Shown piece after piece: positions 37,601 through 48,445 of a stretch of DNA of 64,000 bases. Position 1 is the stretch's first letter; every line of letters begins with the position of its first letter. The stretch spans positions 5,774,395 to 5,838,394 of the forward strand of contig NC_091872.1 in NCBI RefSeq assembly GCF_019399895.1, given 5' to 3'. Position numbers and translations under genes: made by a program. The notes below the pieces were generated by a model. The model was not told the origin of the DNA. It saw only the letters and a list, made by a program, of their open reading frames with translations, and made no database searches. Origin of the DNA: Cardiocondyla obscurior (Eukaryota; Arthropoda; Insecta; Hymenoptera; Formicidae).

Positions 37601-40475
37601 TTCCTCTCCCTCTTCCTTTACTTTACATAAATAATAATGTCTGCCGTTACAAATCAGCGATATCACCCAGGGTGCACTCGTGACCGATCACTTGCGCGCG
37701 CTTACGCCCCAATTCCGCGACGCGTATCCTTTGCAGCCTCCGAGTTCCATTGTCGATTTCAAAGCGCGAGTTTACGGCGCCATGGAATCAATAGATGTGG
37801 CGGCGTATCCCAATGAAACCGCCACCCCGTGCGCGTGTTGGTTTCTCAACTGTCAACAAACCGGCACGCAACAGGGCGGTGGCGGAATCGAGAAAAATCC
37901 GACACGGCACAGTAAATAACAGTAACATTGTTTTATCTGTTTCTATAGACTTCAAATCTCTACAAACGCATCGAATGCACAATCTTCATATCCATTTAAA
38001 CGTCGTTGGGTTCCGATCTTTTTTTTTTCTATTTTTTTCTTTTTTTTTAAACGTGTCTAGTCCATTTAGTCGTTGCCGCGAGACGTTATCAGCATCGAGA
38101 ATCGTTTGACACACGAGAACGTTTGCTGAATTTTTTTTACGGCCGCGTGTCATTAACATGCATGCATGAAGTTCGAAAAAGTACGACTGATAATGTATCC
38201 GAATGATAAAACTGTCACGACGATAAACAGAATAACTTATATATCTAATCATTTAAAAGCTACACCCGTAAGTGCATTTTTCTATTTTTGTGTTTTTTTG
38301 CAAAATTGTGAGTATATAAATTTTTTTAATGCTTTTCACAAACTTATTAAATAATGTACAGCTTATTTAATAAATTTATTATAAAAATAATTCGATTTAG
38401 TGACGTGATATTTACCGTTTAGAAAGCGTTCGAGACAATGCGTAAATAAATACATATAATTGAAAAGAGCTGAAGTTCGGCGACCAACTTTGATCAATGA
38501 TTTATCCGGCTGCAATTTGTAAAATTTTCCTGCGGCACCGACTGCAATTATTTTACGTAATTGCGGTACCATTATTGTTTATTATCACCGTTTCGAAGCC
38601 TTGACAATCTGTAATCACGACCGACGGGACAAAAGAGCCTACATTTTAATTACGTATTGCAACCAACGATCAGAGTTATAAACCGCGTTGACCCTAAAGA
38701 ATATTCATCGTTATTTATTTCTTTCACTTTGTAGAACGTATTTCATATATGAAATGCGCGTAATTTACGGATTAACGTTAAGTTTAATTTCACGGTTTGT
38801 GTTTAATGCTGGTATAACATTTTAAAATATTATTGTGTTATAAATTGTTATTAATTCGGCAATTAAAAATAATTATAAATTTACAAATTAAAGAAAAAAA
38901 AATTTAATAAAAGAAAAAAAAAGGATTTTTTTTTCTGCGACAAATCAACTTTGAGGTCCAACGAAAATTTGTTCGAACACGCGTCTGGCTTACGAGCAGC
39001 AATGTACCGAAAATCGTTATACAACACAACCAATGGTTCTAAATCGCATAGCGAACAACGAATGAGCATGTTTGCTAGTAAGTGCACGCGTATAGTTATC
39101 TACCCGCGTGCAAGTGTAATTGCAAGCTACTAATTTCTCATTGCAAAGCAATCCGCGGTTGGTCGATTCGGCTTTGCCTTGTGCAATTAACAACTCTGTA
39201 AGCTTTCACCCATTAAGAATGCGAACTTCGCTGATGCGATAATAATCTATTTCACTTATAACTAATAACCTATAATTATACGCGATTAATTATATCGATC
39301 GATGATGTTTATTTCTGAGAATTGTTAGCGAGTGTAGGAAATATATAATTGTTAACAATATTGTTAGTTTTTTTTAATGTTTTTTTTAAATTTCTTTCAT
39401 CTAACATCGACATTACGTGAAATTTCTTTTATCTGAAAACTCGAAGACAAAACGCACTTGTTCGCCGGCAAAGATTTTTGCGAAGGAGGGTGCAGTTTAC
39501 TAAGAGCACTTCGTCTCTGGGATTTCCAGACTGCGATTAAAAGTGTCCTACTTTACGAGAACCATGTTTCCCATTGTGCTACGATCTTGAGAGCTCACGG
39601 ATCAATCAGAGTTGCGAGACATTTTCCACGAGCGCCGCGTTATCTGTTCGCATCTATCGCCCAGGGGAGTGCTTATCCCGCCGCGTATCCGTTAATAAAT
39701 TTAAAGACAAATTCCAGTACGGTTTTCATCACAAACCAAGATCCAACGTCTTTGGACGACAAAAAAAACTTGAAATAGCGAGTAATAAATATTGAAATAA
39801 AAATAAAAAATTTCTTAACGCCACCGAGTAGAGTTACGAATTACGAAAGCTCTGGTTAGCATGCTCTAAGTCCTTCATTTTATGAAGTATTTTAAATTGT
39901 ATAATTTTAGTTCAACAACGTGTTTGTTATTGTCATTACTTCAGCCAGATGTAATTTTCGATTACAATAATCAGCGTGCTTGTTATAGTTGATAATTGAT
40001 AGCAAGCCGAGTATACCTCGTCAAATTTTTTTTTTCTTTCCAGTCAATATACCGATAAAAATCCATTCGCAAGCTATGGTTAAAATTTAAGGAATTCTGG
40101 TGAAATGTGGCATACGCGCGGCCGCCAATTAAAAAATTCAGTTAAATGAATGCTTAACGAGTTTCGTAAAGTAACCGCGTATCGGCGGAGTGCGCGAATA
40201 CTCATTTCGCTGAAAGCAATTTAAAAAGCTTATACTTTTTAGATAATTTCATCGCTCTTTGTTGGGGCATTTTGTTATTAAAATCGACGCGCGAATTGAA
40301 AGTTCCATCGTTGGTGCTGTTAATATCTCGTAGCTACCTTTACCTTTTTATTTTGAAGAAAAAAAAAAGAAAAAGAGCGATCAGGCATGATCTCTGTATT
40401 TATTCGATCAATCAGAGGGATACGATCGTTCAATTCATTCCCTGTAACGGCATGTCATCCAATTACAGGTCATGT

Positions 40476-40496
40476 AAAAAAAAAAAAAAAAAAAAA
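40476..40496. repeat. A21 homopolymer
   Basis: An uninterrupted run of 21 A residues, the longest homopolymer I noted in the window. Confidence 0.92.
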
Positions 40497-40718
40497 CAGA
40501 AATCCGATCAGCGCGAGTACACGGGCGTGCAACGAGCAGTTTTTTGGGCAGTTTACGCAGCCGTTTAAACGCGACATATATTTGAAGCCAACTCAATAAA
40601 GATCTCAGCCGTGGTACTACCGCGAGATAAATGCTGCGCCGAAATTACAGTCGCAGCTGACCTCGTCCCGAAAGTGCAATATATTTCGAGGTCTAGCCAA
40701 CACGTCGAAACGATGTAT

Positions 40719-40745
40719 CCTCTCTCTTTCTCTCTCTCTCTCTGG
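40719..40745. repeat. CT microsatellite
   Basis: CT dinucleotides with one TTTC interruption. Confidence 0.88.
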
Positions 40746-41609
40746 ATACGATTGTGCCGTTACACTGACTACGCCGAAGTAGATATTACATAAACGCGCG
40801 AATCAAATTGCTCTGACTTATTTTAAACGCCCGCGGGCCGAGACTTCGAAGGGAGGGGAGACATCCCGCAGTCGTAAAAGAGCTACGTACGTCCTGCGGG
40901 AGAGAGCTTATAAGCTATAACAGTAAAAAGTTACTGGCACTTATTGCTGTATAATCCTACGACTGGATCTTCTTCATAATGTATTCGCTATTGCCTCCAT
41001 TGACTTTTTCTATTATTCCGAGATCCGTGGATAACGCTCCATCGAAAACGTCTTTAGAATCATTGCGGAGGATATCCCGCGAGAAAATATCGTCGCGGAC
41101 GGAGGAGAGATAATTGCATTCGAAACACCGCAATTAAATTAGCATCGACGGGCCCACGGTGAAACGCGCTCCGATAAGCTGCAAATATGATTTTAAATAT
41201 CCGCGCGAGCACCGTTACAAAACCGGAGTTCAAATATGTTCGCTGCGTTATGAAAATCCAATCGACTCTTCGATTATGTATGATTTATATATGTACCTTG
41301 AGCTTGAAGTCATCTCGCACGAACGCGGTTTTCGCAAAAAGCGTTCCAATCTTGCTAAAAGCTTTCTCAGATTGCTCGATATAAATTGCGCGGTTGTGCA
41401 CTCGAAATCTCGACAATTATTTTATTACGTGGGGAAATAAGGTACTGCAAGCGCCGGGATTTTTATTTAAAGACGAGAATATCAGAGCTTTCGACTGAAT
41501 TATCGCGGATTAAGGTTCGATAAAGGAAGTCGCGTACATATATAGGTCATATATCACAATTAATACGACGCAACTCGTTTTAAAAATCTCGTCGGCTGCA
41601 AACGTCAAA

Positions 41610-41633
41610 CGAGTGCACTTACGAGTGCACTCG
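41610..41633. promoter_or_regulatory. perfect 10-bp inverted repeat
   Basis: CGAGTGCACT and AGTGCACTCG flank TACG, a perfect 24-nt hairpin or dyad. The same bases also contain a direct repeat of ACGAGTGCACT-type sequence. It could bind a dimeric factor or form a small stem-loop. No bound factor is claimed. Confidence 0.4.
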
Positions 41634-42139
41634 AGGTCACTATCATTGCGCAAGGACTTAAAGTTCGAAATTGATCGTTTTTCGGGATCTGCAAACTTTC
41701 CACGGCAAAGTGCTCGTCGATAACGGCAAAAATTTTTCTCGAAACTTCAACTCATGAACGTTTCCTCGAGATTTTTATTCCGCAGTAGATCACAATACTT
41801 TCTTACAAGCTTCTACAACTGTTCGTTTGATGTAACCAGCAATTTGCCGACATCTGCGAACGACCCTTCGGCACAATTGCGAATCATAGCGCTAAGTTAA
41901 CAAAGATATTGATACCGCTTTTATTTTTATCGTAGATATTACGTAAAACATCTGCGTCTGCAAAATTAATCGGCTGTCTGTTAAAGTACGAGAGACCCCA
42001 TCTGAGGAATTAATAATCGTCTCTGGAGCTTTGACGGTGATATCAATAGGAGCTTAATAAATTAATTTTTATTCTACTTTTATTTTCGATTGCGTTAATT
42101 TTTAACCCGTTTATACTTTTCTAATAAAAGTTACCGGGA

Positions 42140-42520
42140 AACGTGGACCTCGCCTCGGTTGTTCCGCGTGCCTGCGGCCAGTAATGGATATTACACGACG
42201 TAGAATCAGATTTAGCTTCACCCTAAATACATTCGGCGGACTTTGACTGCCTCCGTGGAGACCATTCCTGCGAATGTACAGGCTCCCAAGTCGGGAGAAA
42301 CGACTGCAATAGGGTACCATGTTCCGTGAACGAGTTAGTGCGAAGAGCCCCATACCACTGCCATAACAGTAACTGTACTATACTGTGAAAACGTATAGAT
42401 TGAAGCGTAGCACAAGGTAGGATATCACAGTATTCGTTGGCCTTCATCGTTTCATCGGCCATTCGCAAATCCTCGATATCGCCAGCGTTCATTGCAAAAA
42501 GGTCGCCTCGACTTCGCCGT
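42140..42520 (-). pseudogene. Tc1/mariner-type transposase fossil
   Basis: A - strand open frame (42492 to 42223) begins MNAGDIEDLRMADETMKANE and continues YCDIL, then LQSIR. This fits the conserved part of Tc1-like transposases where a glycine-rich turn, an acidic/hydrophobic patch, M-x-A-N-x-Y and DIL occur before the second catalytic aspartate. Further on, EWSPRRQS in this frame and SQSPPN in the next frame sit where the family has its W-P-x-x-S-P-D-L-N-P block, followed by an LILRRV-like segment. The DNDPKH-type catalytic motif is not intact, and at least one frameshift is needed. The N-terminal DNA-binding part and terminal inverted repeats were not found. It is an old, dead partial copy. 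Confidence 0.45.
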
Positions 42521-42529
42521 CTTACGAAA

Positions 42530-43380
42530 AATAAACAACCAACGCAAAATCTACGATTTACACGATTTTTCGAATAAAAAAATTTTTTTTTTATTTTATA
42601 TTAAGTTGGAGAATAAAATTTAAAGAACTGAGAAAATTAATTCTATGCGTATACTAAAATTAAAAATATTTTGTCAAATAAAATATTATTTTAAAGACAT
42701 ACAAAAAAAGAAGAGACGTGTTCACAATGAGCTCTTGTTCCATACAGATTTACGTTATCCGATATGCCAGTGTACCCGAGTTGCGCGTATTATTAAGTAG
42801 AATTTGCAATTTTAGAAGGGCGAGCAGGTGTGACGTGGAATTTTCAGGTACGAACTTCCATCCGTTAAGTAACTCTCGCGAAATTACACATGCCGGCAGA
42901 TCCTTACGTACCTCAACCAATTTGGCATGCAACGTTATACTCAATATACCGTATCCGGCTCCTTGAAAGCTGCTTTCCGCTTCGTAACAAGTTCTTGCCC
43001 TAACACTGAAATATTTCGAAACTCGCGTTGTTGAACACAAAATCTGTGGCGATTCTAGGAACGCGATCTTTTTGCTCAGTTAAAGCCGTAAGTCTAGAAA
43101 CGTAAAGGTGGAACATTTTCTTTTACAAAATAACTCAAGTTTTTCGGAAAAAAAAAACGGGAGTCTTATGCGAGTAATTAATTTTTTTTATATAATAATA
43201 TTGAATAACATATTCGGCAATAAATGTGTAAATAAGTTACGAATTATGTATTAATAAGACGTGGAACTATTTTTCGGGGTGTCTTTCGCTTCGTTTGGCA
43301 TGATTAATGTTATACAATAGTCTTTATTAAGTTTATTGGCTCGGTTGAATTGCGTGCAACGGTAAAGGCTTTCTCCACAG
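42530..43380. other. AT-rich non-coding DNA
   Basis: Runs of T and A near 42577-42590. Overlapping open frames on both strands at 42718-43040 have no recognisable motif. No transposon end was identified. Confidence 0.55.
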
Positions 43381-43567
43381 GTGCTACTATGAACCGACGA
43401 CGAATGAATAATTCGACACGTGCCGTCTGGGCGCTTGAGAGGCTTTACTCATTTTCTTTGAGCCACCCAGCATCAGGTCGATTCTCGTCGCGAGAGATTT
43501 ATGAGACCTCACACCGCGGGCTCTCGGATATTTCGAGAACTACGCTTTCCCGAACGTAAATTGAAAT
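43381..43567 (+). other. candidate 187-nt exon with a small ORF
   Basis: A good acceptor (GGCTTTCTCCACAG, AG at 43379-43380) and the donor AAAT|GTAAGTTTT enclose 187 nt. An ATG near the exon start, with A at -3, opens a 56-codon ORF beginning MNRRRMNNSTRAVWALERL that stops eight bases before the donor. If real it is a non-coding or small-peptide exon, because a coding exon would continue across the junction. Confidence 0.22.
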
Positions 43568-43569
43568 GT

Positions 43570-45020
43570 AAGTTTTATACTGCTTTGCCATTTGCCGCGG
43601 AGAATGAAAGGCGTCATTGAAATTTATAAAGTACGAAATCCTATGGCTTGAGAATGGAATTTATGAAATGAACTTTCGTCCGTTCAAGAATAAGGAGTAA
43701 ACTTCATATAACACGTTATTACAAATAATATTAACACGTTATTAAGCAAATAAATATCCTTATTTTTTTTTTTTTAACCTCGAAATTAATTCATTTATAT
43801 TACACGTGAATTACGCTGGACAATAAGTTTTAAGCAAAAGAATTTTAATTTATGTACATAATAGAAAAAAAAAAGTTTTAAAATTGTTTTATCTTTCAAA
43901 CAAAAGTTACAGTTGTTACAAATTTTATTTTTTGTCCATCTAAAAAGTTTTTTTTTTTTCCTTTCATTGGAAAGATACATCGGGTTAGCAAAATCGCAAC
44001 TGAAGGATGAAGAGTGCGCTAGAGCTGTAAACCCTTCTGCGACCATCGGCCCCTTTTACGAGTAATCCCATGAGCTCTTGACGACTGTTTTTCATTTGAA
44101 ATCCCACGGCAGATAAAATGCGTATTTATGACAGATACAACGAAAAGCTACGCGCCACTCGGTATTTATGGGACGGGTTCGGCGTACATCCGGGGATGTT
44201 ACTACTCATAAATCGATAACGATCGTAGCCCATATCGCTCGCGGATCGCTCGGAGGAAAAAATTATCCGCCACGATAGCGAATAGTATACCTGTCGGTTT
44301 ATCTCTGCCTGTCCGGCTTGCATTATAATCCTATATTACATTGTTACACGCTATCTGCCTTTATTTTCTTTATCCGCGTTGGATAAACTCAAAATCTTGA
44401 TTTGCATAAAATCAGAAATAAATTGTATAAATTTGAACGCGCATAAATCGAACTTTTTACCAGCTGCAATTAAGCTGCAATTAAGTTCATACTTGAGTGC
44501 ATGGCAAAGCCGATATAGAATTACATTTCAAAAAAATTACACGTATTACTTTTGTCAATTTTTATTTTGTAAAACATGGTATATTAAAAATTATATTGAC
44601 TGATACTCGATAGAGATAAAGAAAGCTCTAATATGCTAGGTACTATAAAACTAAATGATTACTAAAACCCTATTGTTCAAGATATTCATTCAGGAATCGG
44701 TAAATAAGAATCCCGCTCGATTGTTAACACGCCTCCACTGTATTAAACGAACAAAAGGTGCATTCGTAGAAGCAATCTTCTTCAAGACCTTCGAAAAAGA
44801 ATCGGAATTTATGAACCAACCGATAAAACGATATTTCATTGTCGGGACTCGTAGTTACGTTGCTCGTCTGATCGCGACAGGTCTCCAAGAATTTACCACT
44901 TACCGGTGCTTCCGATTAAAACGTGCAACGCGCCGCTTTAACGAGTTTCATTGAGAAAATTATGCGCGGAAGCGAACCGCTTCTTTGTCCCAGAATTCCC
45001 TTTAATTATTTTTATTTCTT
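43570..45020. other. AT-rich non-coding DNA
   Basis: T runs near 43763-43775 and 43950-43960. A tandem duplication of AGCTGCAATTA lies at about 44462-44484. The 99-codon frame at 44655-44954 has no recognisable motif. No gene was recognised. Confidence 0.6.
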
Positions 45021-45029
45021 TTTTTTTAG

Positions 45030-45104
45030 TCGCGGCTCTCCGCGCTTCATTAGGAGCGCTTCCGAAAAAAGAACCGCATAATAGCGATTCGATTTAAAGT
45101 ATAC
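45030..45104 (+). other. candidate 75-nt non-coding exon
   Basis: The strongest polypyrimidine acceptor seen in the window (TTTATTTCTTTTTTTTTAG, AG at 45028-45029) is followed 75 nt later by TATAC|GTAAGTTCC. All three frames contain stops, so it could only be a non-coding exon. Confidence 0.2.
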
Positions 45105-45159
45105 GTAAGTTCCGCGCGCCGAGTGAAATTCAACGGCACAATGAAGCGCGAAACTTGTT

Positions 45160-46080
45160 CACACGAAGCTCGCGACGGGAAAGTTTTCTTTTAACTCTTC
45201 TCCGTCGGGGGTATTTAGACCGGCCGCCCGTTAAAACCAATAATTGTTCTTGTCATTATCAGGCGGGAGGGAGGTAAGAAGATTAATTTAATCCTACGTT
45301 CTCTCGCGGGCGAGAGACTTTCTGGTGCCGCGTAAGCGTGGTGTGCGGGGCCATCCTAGCCGGGCGCGCTCTCGCGCGATTCCATTTATGATAAAGTACA
45401 AACGGCGAACTGTAAACATATCGGCGCAAGTCCTGAATTTGTAGTTTGCCGGCGCGCGGCCGGAGTAAGAGCAAACGGGCTAAAGTAAATGTAGGTCGAC
45501 AAAGTATGAAGTTCCATGCCCGGATAAAGCATTTCGCGCTGATCCCACCTCTCGGTAACGGTGAGAAACTGTTTTACGGTACACGATGTATAAATCAAAT
45601 ATTTTAATGCGTATTGCGAGTCGTTAGAAGCGACGACCCAAATGATACAGACCAAGAAGTAAGTGAATTACGCATCGATTCGTCGAACGAGATCTTCAAC
45701 GAGGAGAGGGTCCTTTCGTTGTTAAATCTACGATCTATTCGCGCGGCTCATAAATAAACGAGATATCTTATGCACGTGCGAGCGGAGCTTGCGAACGTTC
45801 GCCTATATCGGGGGATCTGGCTGTCTCGGGTATTACCGCGGACACAAATACGAGTGGATGTTCTTTACGCGCGAGAGCGTGAAATCAAAAAGTCAGATTC
45901 ACGATACTTCGCGGACTCGTAAATTTTTCCGCGAGCGCCCTGTCCGTTAAAAAGATCACGTTTCCTTCGTTCCTCATTTTGTGGGTTATATTTGACGTTC
46001 GCGGAAATAAGCGACGAAAAACAAAGGTCCGACACATCAGCGATATAATTGTAAGAAATAATTCTGTTTGAAACAATTTG
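45160..46080. other. CpG-rich block
   Basis: A GC- and CpG-rich stretch including a perfect 8-bp inverted repeat at 45300-45317 and a donor-like AAGAA|GTAAGTG near 45658 without an acceptor partner. No coding exon was recognised. Confidence 0.4.
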
Positions 46081-47890
46081 CGCGTTATTATGCCTGTGTT
46101 AACAAAACTTTCTGTTAAAAGACCAAGTAATCAATTTATAACGCGAGCATGATTACATAATATATGATTTATGATCTTCGTATCTTATAATCATTTTCTT
46201 TGATGCTGGAGCGCACGTGAAGAATGTTATTCTATGAAGACATGAAGCAAGAAACTCGCGATATAGATAGACGGCTGAAAAGAGCCGGGAAATTAATGTA
46301 CGTCCATCTAACTCGCGCCCCTCGTCGGAAATCAATACAATATACAACGTATAAGATCTAAGTGCTCCTTTGTCGTGTCGGATTTCACGTGACGACGCCA
46401 CTACATCCTCGAGTACTTGTAATATCCGCAACGTACAATAATGGTCTCTAATTACAAACTAATGCTTTCCCTTTCATATCCCATATATCGCTTTTGTCAA
46501 ATAACTTAATTCTCAATACATTCCTCGATTAAAATTTTGTCCGCAGCGCGAAACCGAAAATCTGTTTCTCGATTAACATACTTTTCATAAAGATTCACCG
46601 GTAGAAATTAGGAACGAACCCTTTCCAAACGAGATTGCCTTTCGAATTTATCACGGAAGATTTGTGAAAATAAAACCCGCTTGTTTCATCATGAATCCAG
46701 ATCGCCATTCTAAATATGCTTCCTCAGTGGTCATATTGAGATCGCGATAAAATTATGGGAAATTTTTTCAACGCACGAACCATTTTTAAATTTTACTCGC
46801 AGCCAGGCAGATTTAATTAATTCTGACCTCCGCAACGAAAGCACGCATTCGTACAACGCATGCATAGCTGTAATAAACTCTGTGCCGCTTTCAATTTTGT
46901 CGTTTACGGAAAAGGAATATTTTCAAACGCTCGTTATGCATTTATGAAATCCGTCATGGCATCGCGGCGGAGATAACTGGATTTAAGGCAGAACGTAAAT
47001 TACTTTACCGAAACACGCTCCTCTTTATCAAATCACTGTCCACTTATCCGGTTTTATTTATTTAATAAAATCGAAATTTTAACGTTACACACATTTTTTA
47101 AATAAATAATTTCTAGTTCGGGCATATGTTCAATTTTATTTTTTAATGACGTTCGCGAGATGTCCTGTTTCATTTTTTTTTTTTTTTTTAATGTGCTCAA
47201 TTATTTATTTTAAATACGTTTGAAAAATATGGGAGAATTATTAAATATGGTTTATTTATTCGCGCTCATCTCGACTGCCCAAGTTAATTAACTAATTTAA
47301 AATTAATATCTTTTGAACGTGTACGTGACTGTCACGTTGATGCGCAAGAACATAAAATAAAATATTTATTTTAATTATAATTTGCAACATAAATCGTTAG
47401 AAAAATTCCAGTTTCACGTTAATAAAGAGTGGCAGATATTGGTCGCGATTCTATTATATCAGTGCAGAAAATAAATAATGCTTTTTCATCTTTTTACCCG
47501 CTGCGCTGTACATACATTCTACACGCTATAATATTTATCAAAACGAATTATAATTATATTTCTTATAAATTTATTTTATAATTTATTCTTTAATATTCAG
47601 AACTATTTATAGTTTTAAATAAATAATTTTCTAAATAAAACAATACATTTCTTATTTTACAGTTGCTCTACTGTCACCTGGTGCCTCTTTTTGCTTTCGC
47701 CTCTTCTTAAGAAAAAGAAAAGAAGCTTCTCCATCGCTTTTTCTTATATATATATTTCTTTCGACGGTTGTAGCAACGATAATTCGACACGTGCGGTTAT
47801 TATCTACGTCTTCTATGCAATTTTAAATAACCGTAGACGCGGGTTTATTACCTTTAACTTACGCGCTCGATCGCGGCGCTAGCAATGGTC
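46081..47890. other. AT-rich non-coding DNA
   Basis: A long T run at about 47168-47189 and generally AT-rich sequence with TAAAT-type stretches. The acceptor-like CTTATTTTACAG near 47662 lacks a good donor. No gene was found. Confidence 0.6.
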
Positions 47891-47947
47891 ACGCGATAGC
47901 TCGGTACCTTTCGCGGCAATTTCACACGTCGCGATCTCTCAAAGAAG

Positions 47948-48055
47948 ATGGCAGACGGCAACAAAGGCTGGAATTCGCGCACCGTCGTCTTGTGGATCGC
48001 GAGGCGGTTATTTCTCGCGACGATCGTCAGCTTCACCACGATACGACGCGGTTGA
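47948..48055 (+). other. 35-codon small ORF with hydrophobic core
   Basis: AAGATGGCA is a good start context. The ORF reads MADGNKGWNSRTVVLWIARR and continues LFLATIVSFTT before stopping at TGA 48053-48055. One base later comes GTACGTG, a usable donor. The central segment is hydrophobic with two arginines. It sits in a CpG-rich block upstream of the donor-terminated stretch at 48445. It may be a small peptide, an upstream ORF, or chance. Confidence 0.2.
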
Positions 48056-48059
48056 GGTA

Positions 48060-48445
48060 CGTGTTTCGCGTTGGGTTTGAAGTTTTCCACCGATCGAAGG
48101 TATTTATCTGATATTCACGGCGTTTCGACAGTCGCCGTCCCGTGTTGGCGCAACGGAAGTCCGCAACACGGTCATTAGTACTTTCTTCGTGTGTTTTCAC
48201 GGGCCTGCAATTCGCGCACAGTTAATTTCGAGAGCGCAGATAAAAGCCGCGCAATTTTCGTTAATAATACGCGGGTCATCGCCGTTAACAGACTATTCGC
48301 GAGTGTCCGCACGCACGCGTGTGTGTGTGTAGTCGCGTTCGCGCGCGTATGTGCGAGTGTGTGCAACAACGGAAGCTGAGAGGAGGAAGCAAAGAGGAGA
48401 AAGCAAGCTGACAGAGGCATCAGGCGGCGGCGGAACAACCCAGAG
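48060..48445 (+). promoter_or_regulatory. CpG-rich promoter-like block ending at a donor
   Basis: CpG-rich sequence with a GT run at 48319-48330 passes into a purine-rich stretch and closes at CCCAGAG|GTAGGC (donor at 48446), after which the sequence becomes AT-rich. This is the pattern expected of a promoter plus non-coding first exon on the + strand. The start site is not fixed and there is no clear TATA box. Confidence 0.3.

Larger units (their letters stand above)
37600..41600. other. non-coding DNA
   Basis: T-rich tracts at 38019-38049 and A-rich tracts at 38893-38922. CpG-rich patches lie at 37670-37900 and 40800-41160. No exon or RNA gene was recognised. Confidence 0.6.
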
